Source: Methylobacter sp.
GTDB lineage: Bacteria > Pseudomonadota > Gammaproteobacteria > Methylococcales > Methylomonadaceae
Direction of reading: 5' to 3'
NCBI GenBank assembly: GCA_030699385.1
Contig: JAUYMY010000002.1
Coordinates: forward strand, 1-63,536
DNA: 63,536 bases
Shown: piece after piece, positions 53,307 to 62,773 of the stretch
Layout of the letters: each line of letters begins with the position of its first letter
How positions within the stretch are numbered: position 1 is the stretch's first letter
Made by a program: the position numbers and the translations under genes
The notes under the pieces: generated by a model
The model's database searches: none
What the model was told of the DNA's origin: nothing
What the model saw: the letters and a program-made list of their open reading frames with translations, nothing else

Positions 53307-53825
53307 ATGAATAATCTTACAGCGCTTTCAGTCAGCATTGCCGTTCTTGCCGGACTTGCCACGTTTTTGGCAGTTGGCCCCCTTAGCGGACTCTTTTTTA
53401 TATGGGCTGCAACCATTGCTTGGGCTGCCTTCTTTTTTCTCGGCGCTAGCCAGGAAGCTTTAAAAAATACCATTGTTTGTGGTATTTTCGGTGTTTTTAT
53501 GGCCTGGTTAGCGGCTATTCAACTGACTAATATTCCCTCTACAGCGATTTTGGGTTTCCCTTTCTGGGCGGCAGTGACTGTGGTTTGTTCGGTGTTGGTA
53601 ATGTGTCTTGCTGCCAATATTCCAGCGCTCGCGACTATACCGGCTAGCGTATTAGGTTACTCCTCTGTGTTTGCCTATTTGTTACAAACTCCCGATAAAT
53701 TAACTAAAGATGTTTTGTTGAGTGTGTCTTTTGATAATCCATTGATTGTGATCTCGGTATCTATTGCTGTGGGTACTTACTTTGGTTTATGGTCGGCGCA
53801 GCTTAGCGCAAAACTGACAAAATAA
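53307..53825 (+). CDS. DUF1097-family membrane protein
   Basis: The 172 residues have about five membrane helices with few charged residues: LSVSIAVLAGLATFLAVGPL, FIWAATIAWAAFFFLGAS, GIFGVFMAWLAAIQLT, the AAVTVVCSVLVMCLAANIPAL stretch and IVISVSIAVGTYFGLWS. The pattern fits DUF1097 proteins, whose function is unknown. It is downstream of tal on the same strand, 144 bases away, and is closed by a terminator at 53874. A role in uptake or leakage of a one-carbon compound is possible, but nothing in the sequence shows it. Confidence 0.75.
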   Translation: MNNLTALSVSIAVLAGLATFLAVGPLSGLFFIWAATIAWAAFFFLGASQEALKNTIVCGIFGVFMAWLAAIQLTNIPSTAILGFPFWAAVTVVCSVLVMCLAANIPALATIPASVLGYSSVFAYLLQTPDKLTKDVLLSVSFDNPLIVISVSIAVGTYFGLWSAQLSAKLTK

Positions 53826-53873
53826 ACGTGTACCGATATAGGCTTGGCTGATAACGCCAAGTTTCTAATAGTG

Positions 53874-53911
53874 AAGGGCAAAGGTGGATTTTCCTCTTTG
53901 CCCTTTTCTTT
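53874..53911 (+). terminator. Rho-independent terminator after the DUF1097 gene
   Basis: AAGGGCAAAG (53874-53883) and CTTTGCCCTT (53896-53905) form a perfect 10-bp stem with a 12-nt loop, followed by TTCTTTG. Confidence 0.8.
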
Positions 53912-54348
53912 GCCTAGCTGTTTTGTTTCATCTGCTCAGGTGCTTTCGAAAAAAAATCTCACCTGAGAGTCCAAGATTAAATACATTAATTTTGAGCAAA
54001 AAAAACTCCCAGTGCCAAGAAGCAAAGGGAGTCAGGTTGTACAGATACTTGGAGAGTTCTGAACTTTCATACTACGAGGAGGTACATGAAACTATTGAAA
54101 ATCGGTTATCAAGTTTTGATCTCATGTACTGCAACTAAGCGTTAAAACATCGCCAGTAGGCGTCATCGCGATGATGACGGCTTAAATAAAATGAGTCATA
54201 TTGAAAGTAGGCTATTATACGTATGTCATTATATGCTCACAATACGGTAAAAAATTAATAGATTGTTTCTTTTATATTGATAGTTGTTGGCGAATATTAG
54301 TAACTTATAGTGTTTTCAGATTGCATCGGTAAGATTAATATTGATAGA
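53912..54348. other. Hairpin-rich gene-free region
   Basis: No protein gene is supported. CTCAGGTG (53935-53942) pairs with CACCTGAG (53960-53967), ACTCCC near 54005 pairs with GGGAGT near 54027, and a GTCATC/GATGAC pair lies near 54160-54177. Several stems in a row suggest small-RNA or attenuator structure. A 19-codon frame with a perfect AGGAGG site starts at 54086 but has no other support. Confidence 0.45.
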
Positions 54349-54374
54349 GGCGTACAAACTGAGGTTTGTACGCC
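54349..54374 (+). terminator. 11-bp hairpin facing the flavoprotein gene end
   Basis: GGCGTACAAAC and GTTTGTACGCC form a perfect 11-bp stem with a 4-nt loop (TGAG), followed on the plus strand by ATCTTTT. It lies just past the stop of the minus-strand flavoprotein gene, so it could end transcription from either side. Confidence 0.7.
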
Positions 54375-54389
54375 ATCTTTTAAAAAACC

Positions 54390-57300
54390 TTATTGCTTCT
54401 CTAATAGATAATCCAGCCAAAGGTTAGACAATTTTTCTTGTACTGTGTTTTGCCGCAACCGTGCATTCAAATGCGGGAAATCGACTTTATCCAAATCCTG
54501 ATCCTGGTTGTAGCAAGAATAGACAAATACTTCTTTGCCGGTTTCCGCGTCGATATGTTTGCATAAGCATTGGGCGCAAATGCCTTTCATCATGCACTGC
54601 ATCGGCGAGTTGATGGAGCCGATGGCATGATGCGCCTTGTTTAAATAAGGCTTCAACATATCGAAGCGCGCACTTTTTACCGCTGCCATCATGCGGTCTG
54701 AGCCGATGACAATCAGGTGGTCAATATCGCTCAGCAAAATAGGTTGCTCGCCTAACTCGCCTTTTGCGTAAGCCAGCATACATTCCAAAATATTGCCGAC
54801 AAAAGTTTTATCCTGTGGGCGGGTCGGGACAATGGCGCTAACGCCTTCGCCTTTATCGACGGCCCAAATAATAATATCGGCAGCGGCTTCGACATCCTCG
54901 ACTTTAAAGCGGTCTTGCGCGAATTTGTAACCGGCAAAATAAATCACTTTGTTGCCCGCCGCCCGTAACGCTTTGCCGATGGAAAATAGCACGGCATTAC
55001 CCAAGCCGCCGCCGAGCAACAATACGGTTTGGCCGGCCGGAATTTCGGTCGGTGTGCCGGTCACGCCCATTAAGACCAGTGGATCGCCGACTTTCCAAGT
55101 GGCGCAAAGCCGTGAGGACGAGCCCATTTCCAACGCAATCAACGAAACCGTACCGTTTTCCTTATCGACTTCCGCGCCAGTCAATGCTAAACCTTCGGCG
55201 GCCAGTACCGTGCCTTCGACGATAGGCGCAAAGGCTTCGTAGTTTTGTACCCGGTAAAATTGTCCGGGCTGGAATTTTTCCGCCGCCATCGGTGCCTTGA
55301 CCACGACTTCGATAATGGTTGGCGTCAGGCGGTTAATGGCTACGATGGTGGCTTTTAATGCGTCGTCGAGTTGGGCAAATAAGGTTTTTAATGCCGTATC
55401 GCGTTCTGCTTGCAGCGCAGGATTTAAGCCAGCCAGTTCCCGTTCAAACAACTTAACCACATGCGGGTAGCCGTTTTTGGCGCTGGCCATGGCTTTCACC
55501 ACGTTGCCGGCGTAAACAGGATGGTTGTCGCCGTAAAAGCTGATGAATTTTCCGTCTTTTTGATACGAGGTCAGCGGCGCCGGTTTGCCCAGTTTGGGGA
55601 AGGCTTCGTCATGCATGGCCACCAATTCAACCGAATCGTTGTTCCATTCCGGTTGATAGCGTTGGAAAAACCATTTGTCCATCACAAAGGTGTCGGGGTA
55701 TTCGCTTTGATAAATGGTGTTCGGCGAGGTACCGGCAGCAACGTATAAGCTGTGTAGCGGCACGTTAATTTTTTGTCCTGAGTTGTTCCAACGGCCGTCT
55801 TCCAACACCAGTTTTTCAAACTCGACCGCGTGTAAATGTCCGTATTCATCCGCTTCTGCGCCGAGTGGACTCATGCCTTCGGCCAAGGCTATGCCTTCTT
55901 CCAGCGCTTTGACAATTTCTTCGTGGTTTTGACGGTACGCCGGTGCGTCGTTTATGCCTTTGCGATAGAACAGCGTGACGCCGCCCCAGGCTTGAACCAG
56001 CGGTTGGAAATCAGGCAATTCACCTGCGGCTTCGGCGCGTTGGCGTTCGGCGACGATGGCTTTGCCGTGAGTCAAAAATTCATCAAGGATGAGGGTTTCT
56101 TCTTTGTCGTAGCGGCCGCGCACACTTGCTTCGCCAAACTGATTAACCAGTGTTTCATAGCGATGCAAGATTTTTTCGACCTGAACCGGATAATACGCCA
56201 TCAGTTCGGTGGCGGTGTCCATCGCGGTCAAGCCGCCGCCGATCACGCCTGCGGGCAAACGCACTTGCAAATTAGCCAATGAAGACGCTTTGGCAGCACC
56301 GGTTAATTGCAGCGCCATCAAAAAATCCGATGCTTTGCGGATACCGCGCATCAGGTTGTTTTTCATGTCGATGACGGTCGGCTTGCCCGCACCGGAGGCG
56401 ATACAGATATGGTCGAAGCCCATGCTCCACGCGTCTTCAATGGTGATGGTGCCGCCAAAACGGACGCCGCCGTAAGCGCGGAATGCGGCGCGCCGTTGCA
56501 GAGTCAGATAAATGACTTTCAGGAAGTTTTTGTCCCAACGCACGGTGATGCCGTATTCGGCCACGCCGCCGAAACCGGCCAGGATACGTTTGTCCAAATC
56601 TTCGTACAGGTCTTGGAAATGCTCAATCGGCGCGGGCAGGGTGTTGTGGTCGCCGGTCAAGGCTACTGGCAATGGCTCCAGTTTTAAGCCGTCGATGCCG
56701 GCGACGCCAAAGCCTTCATTCAGCAAATAATGGCTCATGGTGTAACCGGCGGGGCCAAGGCCCACCACCAGCGCGTTTTTGCCGTTGTAAGGCAGCATAT
56801 ACGGACGCTTGACGTTTAACGGATTCCAACGAGTCAGCAAGCTGTAAATTTCAAAGCCGTAGGGCATGAACAACACGTCGGTCAGCACATTGGTTTCAAT
56901 TTGCGGAATATCGACCGGATCGGTTTTTTGGTAGATACAGCCTTTCATACACTCGTTGCAGATACGATGGCCGGTGCCGGGGCACATCGGATTGTCGATG
57001 ACAATAATTGCCAGTGCGCCGATATTGTCGCCTTGGCGTTTGACCAGATGCATTTCCGAAATTTTTTCATCCAGTGGGCAGCCGATGGTGGTCACGCCTA
57101 ATGGATCAACCTTAAACGTTTCGGTTTTCTTGTTGCGCATACCTTTAGAGCAGGAATCGGTGTCGCGCTCGTGGCAGTAGATGCAGTGATTGACTTCGGA
57201 CAGCACTTGGCGTTCGTTATAGCGCAAGTCGGTCAGCTTGAAGCCGTCCCGACGGCGGCGATGTTCCTGCTCGCCCATCCACGCCTTGAATTCGCCGCGA

Positions 57301-58082
57301 TCGACTAGTTCATGTTCAACTAAATAGTCGAAATCGCGTTTTTGCGGCAGTTTGAAACTCGGCCAGTTGGCAACCACGTCGTTATCTTGTTGGGCGACAA
57401 AACTCCAGCGCAGCACCACATCCATCAGCGCGTTGACAAATTCAGCAGGGTCTTGCTGGCTGATGATGTCATTGAATTCTGCCGCCGCTTCTGTGTGGGC
57501 GGCGAGTTTGGCGCGCAAAGTTTCGGTCACTAAATCGGCATTGTCGTAAGCACTGTCTTTGCCTTTAGCGAGCAGCTTGTAATGGCTGTACAACTGGCCG
57601 ATTGCGGCGCCGACCCGTGCTACGCGGTGTTCGGCATCGTCATCCTGATTGGCTTCGGGAAAGCCTGCTTCAATCAGCAAATCAAAACGGTTCAGGACAG
57701 CGGGAATGGCCCAGTCGTTGGCATCCTGGCCTTTAAAGAAGAACGCCAGTTTATCGACCACTTCATTTTTATAGGTAAAAATGGTGTCGATTTCATCCTT
57801 GATTTTTGCGCCTTGCGCTTGGTGTTGCTCGGATACATTAAAAAGTGTGGCGACAAATTGGCCGACATAAGGTCCCATGCGCACCAGCAAATCGGAAATT
57901 GTCTCAGGTGACAAACCATTACCTTGGCTCTGGCGGTAAGCCTTGAATTCATTGTGCAGCGCTGCATCATGGCGCTCAACCGATGCATCAAACACCGCCA
58001 ATAAATCTTGCAGACGCGCAGAATTGTATAAATCGGAATAGTTAAAGCCGGGGATGCCTAGAGTAAGATGTTGTGGTTCCAT
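54390..58082 (-). CDS. Giant iron-sulfur flavoprotein, NfnB/GltD-like plus NfnA/PyrK-like fusion
   Basis: A single 1230-residue protein. Residues 1-300 are helical with no recognised family. A cysteine-rich segment (about 310-415) has CIYCHERDTDSC, GCPLDEK and CNECMKGCIYQ, enough for two [4Fe-4S] clusters as in GltD/NfnB. A nucleotide-binding flavoprotein core follows, with LVVGLGPAGYTMSHYLL (about 440) and VIGGGLTAMDTATELM (about 615). The last 300 residues resemble the NfnA/PyrK ferredoxin-reductase half: FQPGQFYRVQNY, LLGGGLGNAVLFSIGKAL and a [2Fe-2S]-type cluster CMMKGICAQCLC. Related two-subunit enzymes are NADH-dependent ferredoxin-NADP oxidoreductases or sulfide dehydrogenases. Here both halves sit on one chain, plus an unknown N-terminal domain. 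Whether it bifurcates electrons is not known. It is transcribed alone. Confidence 0.82.
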   Translation of the reverse strand: MEPQHLTLGIPGFNYSDLYNSARLQDLLAVFDASVERHDAALHNEFKAYRQSQGNGLSPETISDLLVRMGPYVGQFVATLFNVSEQHQAQGAKIKDEIDTIFTYKNEVVDKLAFFFKGQDANDWAIPAVLNRFDLLIEAGFPEANQDDDAEHRVARVGAAIGQLYSHYKLLAKGKDSAYDNADLVTETLRAKLAAHTEAAAEFNDIISQQDPAEFVNALMDVVLRWSFVAQQDNDVVANWPSFKLPQKRDFDYLVEHELVDRGEFKAWMGEQEHRRRRDGFKLTDLRYNERQVLSEVNHCIYCHERDTDSCSKGMRNKKTETFKVDPLGVTTIGCPLDEKISEMHLVKRQGDNIGALAIIVIDNPMCPGTGHRICNECMKGCIYQKTDPVDIPQIETNVLTDVLFMPYGFEIYSLLTRWNPLNVKRPYMLPYNGKNALVVGLGPAGYTMSHYLLNEGFGVAGIDGLKLEPLPVALTGDHNTLPAPIEHFQDLYEDLDKRILAGFGGVAEYGITVRWDKNFLKVIYLTLQRRAAFRAYGGVRFGGTITIEDAWSMGFDHICIASGAGKPTVIDMKNNLMRGIRKASDFLMALQLTGAAKASSLANLQVRLPAGVIGGGLTAMDTATELMAYYPVQVEKILHRYETLVNQFGEASVRGRYDKEETLILDEFLTHGKAIVAERQRAEAAGELPDFQPLVQAWGGVTLFYRKGINDAPAYRQNHEEIVKALEEGIALAEGMSPLGAEADEYGHLHAVEFEKLVLEDGRWNNSGQKINVPLHSLYVAAGTSPNTIYQSEYPDTFVMDKWFFQRYQPEWNNDSVELVAMHDEAFPKLGKPAPLTSYQKDGKFISFYGDNHPVYAGNVVKAMASAKNGYPHVVKLFERELAGLNPALQAERDTALKTLFAQLDDALKATIVAINRLTPTIIEVVVKAPMAAEKFQPGQFYRVQNYEAFAPIVEGTVLAAEGLALTGAEVDKENGTVSLIALEMGSSSRLCATWKVGDPLVLMGVTGTPTEIPAGQTVLLLGGGLGNAVLFSIGKALRAAGNKVIYFAGYKFAQDRFKVEDVEAAADIIIWAVDKGEGVSAIVPTRPQDKTFVGNILECMLAYAKGELGEQPILLSDIDHLIVIGSDRMMAAVKSARFDMLKPYLNKAHHAIGSINSPMQCMMKGICAQCLCKHIDAETGKEVFVYSCYNQDQDLDKVDFPHLNARLRQNTVQEKLSNLWLDYLLEKQ

Positions 58083-58317
58083 AGTTCTCGTGTTTGATTG
58101 ATGGGTTCAATTGATGATACAGGGCGCATAAATTATGCTTTAGCTGTATAAAAGTTTAGCGAAGAGATAAAAATTAATGGTTTATTGTAAGTAGATATGG
58201 CCTTGTTTGCTACCGATAATCGTTAAACTTACTAAAACTAGATGGTTAAATTATTGCATCAGATGATGCGTTGTGACATTTAATCAGTGGCTCAAAAGTC
58301 TTTTAGCATTTTTATTC

Positions 58318-58382
58318 ACCACGAAGGACACGAAGAGCACAAAGGTTATTATTATTTTCGTGCCTTTCGTGTTAAGCGTGGA
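58318..58382. repeat. Dispersed CACGAA-type inverted repeat, copy 3
   Basis: ACCACGAAGGACACGAAGAG on the left faces TTTTCGTGCCTTTCGTGTTA and GCGTGG on the right. It is closely similar to the copies at 7378 and 16379. It fills part of the 58083-58408 gap, which holds no gene. Confidence 0.75.
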
Positions 58383-58408
58383 CAATTGCTTTTATTTCTC
58401 AGACAACG

Positions 58409-60424
58409 CTACAGTACAGGCGCTAAACCAGCGGCCATGTGTTTGATGTTTTCATCTTGCGCCTTTAATAATGCGCTAAAGTCTTCAGCCGGTAATGGTT
58501 TGCTGCTGAAATAACCTTGATAAGTATCGCAACCTTTATCCCGCAAAAAGTCTAATTGCTGCTGAGTTTCCACGCCTTCGGCTAGGACTTTAAAGCCCAA
58601 GGTATGACCCATTGCGATAATGGTCGCGGTAATTTCCATGTCGTCTTGCAAGTCTGGAATATCGTCGATAAAACTTTTATCAATCTTCAACACATCAACC
58701 GGAAAACGTTTTAGATAAGCCAGCGACGAATAGCCGGTGCCGAAGTCATCAATGGCCAGACGAATGCCTTGCGCGCGCAAGTTATTCAGCACCTCCACGG
58801 CTTTATCTTGACTGTCCATTAAGCCGGTTTCGGTCAGTTCCAATTCCAATTGCCCGGCGGGAAAGCCGGTTTCGGCCAGCACTTTCGCAACCAGCGCATT
58901 AAGATCGCAACGGCCAAACTGTTGTGGCGATACGTTGACTGCTAAGGTTAGCGGCAAAAATCCGGTTGTCAGCCAATGCTGGCCTTGCCGGCAGGTTTCG
59001 CGTAGTACCCATTCACCGATGGCGATAATCAAGCCGGTTTCTTCGGCAAGAGGAATGAAATGCAGCGGCGTAATCAGCCCTTCAGTCGGGCTTTGCCAGC
59101 GCACCAGCGCTTCGGCGCCGACAATCCGGTTACTGGCAATATCAATCTGCGGCTGATAAAACACGCGCAAGTCTTGTTGCTCAATTGCCCGACGCAGACG
59201 GTTTTCCAGATCGATACGTTTGCGAACGGCAATGGTCAGCTCTTCAGAAAAATAAGTGTAGCAATTGCGACCGGTCTGTTTGGCTTCATACATCGCAATA
59301 TCGGCTTGTTCGAGCAACAATTCCGGGTTGTTGCCGTGTTGCGGATACAGGCTAATGCCGATGCTGACACCGATTTGTGCCTCTCGGCCTTGTTCGTCAT
59401 TGTTGTAGAGTAATTGAAACGGCCGATTTAACTCGGCAACAATGCTTTCTGCTATCCGCACGACATCTTGTGGCTGAGTAATATCTTCCAGCAAGACGAT
59501 AAATTCATCACCGCCCAAGCGCGCTACCGTATCTGCCGTGCGTAAAATCGATTTAATGCGCATGGCGACTTGTTTCAATAACTCATCCCCGGCCAGATGG
59601 CCTAAGCTGTCATTAACGGCTTTAAAACGATCCAGATCGAGCATCAACACGGCTAATTTTTTTTCGCTACGCTGCCTCATCTCGATACTGTGTTCCAGGC
59701 GCTGCAGTAGCAAGCGCCGATTAGGCAGTTGTGTGAGCATATCCTGGGTTGCCAATTGATTGACTTCGTTTTGCAATCGGCCATTGATTAAGGTGACGAT
59801 AATTAGCAGGCGAGCCGTGCCCACAACAAACAGCGTTATAAAAATGCCGGCATCCGGTTGAAAAGACAACAAGGGGTAGCTGTGACTATCGCCGGCGGGT
59901 GTTAGCATGATGACAATGATGCGAACAGCATGGATAAGCGCTTCGGCTGCGGTAAATATAAATAGCAGGTTACATTCCAAAACTAGCGTCGAAGTACGCT
60001 GGCGCCAGATGTCGGCACTTGTGGCTAGGCATATCACGATGACAAATATCGACATGATCAGTTGTCTCGCCTGAAGTGAAGGCCAGATGACTAAGTAGAC
60101 GCCGAGCAACACGGTGGCCGGCAGCACGAACACGGCAAACATGGCCCAATGCCAGCGCAGGCCAAAAAAACGGCGGATACCTATCCAGATCAAAACACCG
60201 CCGCTAAGAATCAGTGTATTGGCGATGATGACAGAAACAGTATCAGGGATAACACCGCGTAGGCCCAGTCCCAGAAATCCGAAAAATAAGACTATGCAAG
60301 AGGCAATCCACCAGCGTGGCCCGCCAAGGCTGGGCTGGCGTCGAACCGTTACGGCAAAAGCAATGGCGAAGACTATATCGACGATCAGATAAGCCATCAG
60401 GATGGTAAATATGTCGAGTTTCAT
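58409..60424 (-). CDS. Membrane-bound GGDEF-EAL c-di-GMP protein
   Basis: The 671 residues begin with about seven membrane helices (6-220), then GGDEF and EAL domains. The GGDEF signature is intact (VARLGGDEFIVLL) with RTAD as inhibitory site five residues upstream. The EAL domain retains GAEALVRW, ELTETGLMD, DDFGTGYSSLAYL and LAEGVET. Both activities are possible; many such tandem proteins act mainly as phosphodiesterases. The membrane part has no recognised sensory family in this reading. It stands alone on the minus strand between the flavoprotein and a TonB receptor gene. Confidence 0.93.
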   Translation of the reverse strand: MKLDIFTILMAYLIVDIVFAIAFAVTVRRQPSLGGPRWWIASCIVLFFGFLGLGLRGVIPDTVSVIIANTLILSGGVLIWIGIRRFFGLRWHWAMFAVFVLPATVLLGVYLVIWPSLQARQLIMSIFVIVICLATSADIWRQRTSTLVLECNLLFIFTAAEALIHAVRIIVIMLTPAGDSHSYPLLSFQPDAGIFITLFVVGTARLLIIVTLINGRLQNEVNQLATQDMLTQLPNRRLLLQRLEHSIEMRQRSEKKLAVLMLDLDRFKAVNDSLGHLAGDELLKQVAMRIKSILRTADTVARLGGDEFIVLLEDITQPQDVVRIAESIVAELNRPFQLLYNNDEQGREAQIGVSIGISLYPQHGNNPELLLEQADIAMYEAKQTGRNCYTYFSEELTIAVRKRIDLENRLRRAIEQQDLRVFYQPQIDIASNRIVGAEALVRWQSPTEGLITPLHFIPLAEETGLIIAIGEWVLRETCRQGQHWLTTGFLPLTLAVNVSPQQFGRCDLNALVAKVLAETGFPAGQLELELTETGLMDSQDKAVEVLNNLRAQGIRLAIDDFGTGYSSLAYLKRFPVDVLKIDKSFIDDIPDLQDDMEITATIIAMGHTLGFKVLAEGVETQQQLDFLRDKGCDTYQGYFSSKPLPAEDFSALLKAQDENIKHMAAGLAPVL

Positions 60425-60483
60425 GGTTTAGATTTAGTGTTCAATGGGCCCAATAGTCAGCTTGCTTAGAAGATAACTATCCG

Positions 60484-62358
60484 CTAAAAACCGGTGCGCA
60501 GCCCCACATACACCGCCGCGCCGTTAAAATTAAAGTCGCGAAGTTCTGGGGTGCGTTCATCGGTTATGTTTTCGCCGCGTAAATAGACGTCTGTCTTCGC
60601 TGTTAAGTGGTAGTTTAACAGGGCATTGACACGCGGCGCGCTCTGGGCTCTGACGGTATTGGCGACATCAAACCAGTAACCGCTATGAACGGTAAACTCG
60701 ACCCGCAAGGTTAAAGGTTGCAGTAACTGGACTTCATTCCAGAATACGCTTTGATGTTCCGGTCTGGCTGGGATATGTAAGTGTGTCAGCGTATTTTCGG
60801 TGTTCATATAGCTGTAACTCAGGCCGCTCTGCCAGATGTTCGACCAGCGGTGTTGCGACTGCATTTCAATGCCCCAAACATCGGCTTCGGGTATGTTACC
60901 GGCTCGGCTGATGCCGGTTGTTGAATCCAGCTGCATCGTGATCATCTGCCGGTAATGCTGATAATAGCCGCTGATTTTGACTTCGCTTTCGGGCAATGGC
61001 TGCCAGCGCCAGCCGAGTTCGCCGCCGGCATTGTGTTCGCCTTGCAAGGCATTATTGCCGAACACCGGGTGTGTTAATTCACTGACGCCGGGTTGGCGAT
61101 AACCGGTGCCGCCGTTGGCCCAGACGCTCATATTTTGCGGCAACGAGCGGTTTACACCCAGCGTAAATACCTCATGATTGCTATAAGTGTCGCCTTGATC
61201 GAAACGGCCTTCGGCACTCCATTGCCAGGCGCCAAGGCTTAATTCGCCGCGTACATTCGGGCTAATCACGGTTTGTTTGGCGGGTAAATTGAGTCCTTGC
61301 TGATGCTGTGTATTGATGCCCCAGACCAGCAGCGCCTGATTTTGATTGTCCTTGCTCAGCGGCAAGCGATGCGTATTTTTCCAGTCCAGCATGAATAATT
61401 GGCTGGTCAGCGTAAACGGCTTGATCGCGGTGCTTTGCATCTGTTGCCGGTCTTGAGTAAAGCCAAATTGCAATGAACTGTTCCAATATTTAGCCAAATC
61501 GTATTGGCCGCGCAATTGCGTCACCCAGGTCTCATCGGTAAATTGACCTTGTTTATCATCTATCCAGCCTATCGTGCGTCTGGGCAATTTTAAGCCGGGG
61601 CCGTCGATGTCTTCGCGGGTACGGACAAAATAAAATGAGGCTTCCAAGCCACCCCGGTTGAATTCCTTAAGCCAGTTGGCCGACGCATGGGTCATGCCAA
61701 AGTCATCGCGTTCAGCGCCGTCTTGCGCTTGGCTGATGCCGTTGAATACATCATTACGCCCGGCCACGGCGGAAAAATCCCCGGCGCGTGTCGACAAGCC
61801 GCCGCCGGCCGTGTTGCGCAGCGTGTCATAGCTGCCGCCTTCGCTATGAAAAAAGGCTTCTTTGTCGGCGATATGTCGGGTTTGTAAATGAATGGCGCCG
61901 CCGAGCGAACGACTGCCGTACCGTTCGCCGCCGGAACCCCGCGTCACAGTGACTTGATCTAAAGCATCCAGCGCATAGTGGTTTAATGAATAAAATCCGG
62001 CAAAATTGGCAAATAAAGGCACACCATCCAAAGTCAACAAGCCTTGGCCGCCACCGCCCGCGCCGCGCATACTCATACCGGTCACCATCTGGCTGCTGCC
62101 CTGATTGAGCATTAAGCCGCTCTGGCTTCTTAATGTGCCGTTAAGGTCGGTCATGCCGCTGGCCTGTAACGCCTCGCGGTCAATCTGGTTGCGCATACGC
62201 GGCGGTTCGATGAGGGCAGGGTAGGTCAAGTCATCGTAAATGGTCATCGGCGTCAGTGCTACTTGATCGCTAGCAGCTACGGCGCTAGTTGACAGGCCGA
62301 GTAACAATGCCGCAACTACCGGGCATTTTTTTTGACCTTGGAGACTTATTGAGTTCAT
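60484..62358 (-). CDS. TonB-dependent outer-membrane receptor, unknown substrate
   Basis: The 624 residues start at 62358 (MNSISLQGQKK), chosen because a signal peptide ending SAVAASDQ follows directly; an open frame extends upstream to 62550 across higA. The N-terminal plug has LRSQSGLMLNQGSSQMVTGMSMRGAGG and VTVTRGSGGERYGSRSLGGAI, and the barrel closes with YVGLRTGF. The family is BtuB/FepA-like. No CxxxM or HxM pair as in the copper receptor is seen. A weak ferric-uptake-regulator-like half-site (AATAATGATTTTTT on the minus strand, near 62450) lies in the 112-base leader. The ligand cannot be named. Confidence 0.9.
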   Translation of the reverse strand: MNSISLQGQKKCPVVAALLLGLSTSAVAASDQVALTPMTIYDDLTYPALIEPPRMRNQIDREALQASGMTDLNGTLRSQSGLMLNQGSSQMVTGMSMRGAGGGGQGLLTLDGVPLFANFAGFYSLNHYALDALDQVTVTRGSGGERYGSRSLGGAIHLQTRHIADKEAFFHSEGGSYDTLRNTAGGGLSTRAGDFSAVAGRNDVFNGISQAQDGAERDDFGMTHASANWLKEFNRGGLEASFYFVRTREDIDGPGLKLPRRTIGWIDDKQGQFTDETWVTQLRGQYDLAKYWNSSLQFGFTQDRQQMQSTAIKPFTLTSQLFMLDWKNTHRLPLSKDNQNQALLVWGINTQHQQGLNLPAKQTVISPNVRGELSLGAWQWSAEGRFDQGDTYSNHEVFTLGVNRSLPQNMSVWANGGTGYRQPGVSELTHPVFGNNALQGEHNAGGELGWRWQPLPESEVKISGYYQHYRQMITMQLDSTTGISRAGNIPEADVWGIEMQSQHRWSNIWQSGLSYSYMNTENTLTHLHIPARPEHQSVFWNEVQLLQPLTLRVEFTVHSGYWFDVANTVRAQSAPRVNALLNYHLTAKTDVYLRGENITDERTPELRDFNFNGAAVYVGLRTGF

Positions 62359-62470
62359 CTGGTTTTTTCCGGCAACTGTCAACTTGTTATTGATTGGCAA
62401 TGAAAAATTAAATAACCCTGAATTCAGGCTGGAAAGTTTGTTTGAAAAAATCATTATTGCTGCGGGCTGT

Positions 62471-62773
62471 TCACACTGTTGATGCCGTCCTGAAATCAAT
62501 TCTTTCCACAGCATCAAGATTAACGGTTTGCCGGGCGCACCAAAGATCATAGTTATCCTGCATGGCTAGCCAGCTTTCTGGTGAACGCCCCAATGCTTTT
62601 GACAATCGAAGTGCCATTTCTGAACTGATGCCGCTATGACCTTTTAAAATTCGATTGAGTGTAGAAGGTGAAACATCCAGCTTTGCAGAAAGCTGTCTGC
62701 CACTTATTTCAAAGGGTTCAAGATAGACTTCTTGAATGAACTCGCCTGGGTGTGGTGGATTGTGCATTGTCAT
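62471..62773 (-). CDS. higA: HigA-family antitoxin
   Basis: The 100 residues are a helix-turn-helix protein: the HPGEFIQEVYLEPFEISGRQLS start and KLDVSPSTLNRILKGHSGIS are the XRE-type DNA-binding unit of HigA antitoxins. It binds the HigB toxin and represses the pair's own promoter. Its first base is the last base of the higB stop codon (TAATG), so the two are translated together. It is downstream of the toxin, the usual higBA order. Confidence 0.92.
   Translation of the reverse strand: MTMHNPPHPGEFIQEVYLEPFEISGRQLSAKLDVSPSTLNRILKGHSGISSEMALRLSKALGRSPESWLAMQDNYDLWCARQTVNLDAVERIDFRTASTV

Noticed and set aside
53884..54138. An 84-codon frame with GVRLYRYLESSE, slightly like the SGV-KY motif
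   Set aside because: The motif spacing differs by two residues, the frame starts inside a terminator and it crosses several hairpins. Probably chance.
54086..54145. A 19-codon frame after a perfect AGGAGG site
   Set aside because: Short frames near AGGAGG occur by chance, and no conserved feature or neighbour supports it. Ribosome profiling would settle it.
62359..62550. Longer N terminus for the TonB receptor gene
   Set aside because: It overlaps higA and would bury the signal peptide 64 residues inside. The start at 62358 is followed directly by a signal peptide.
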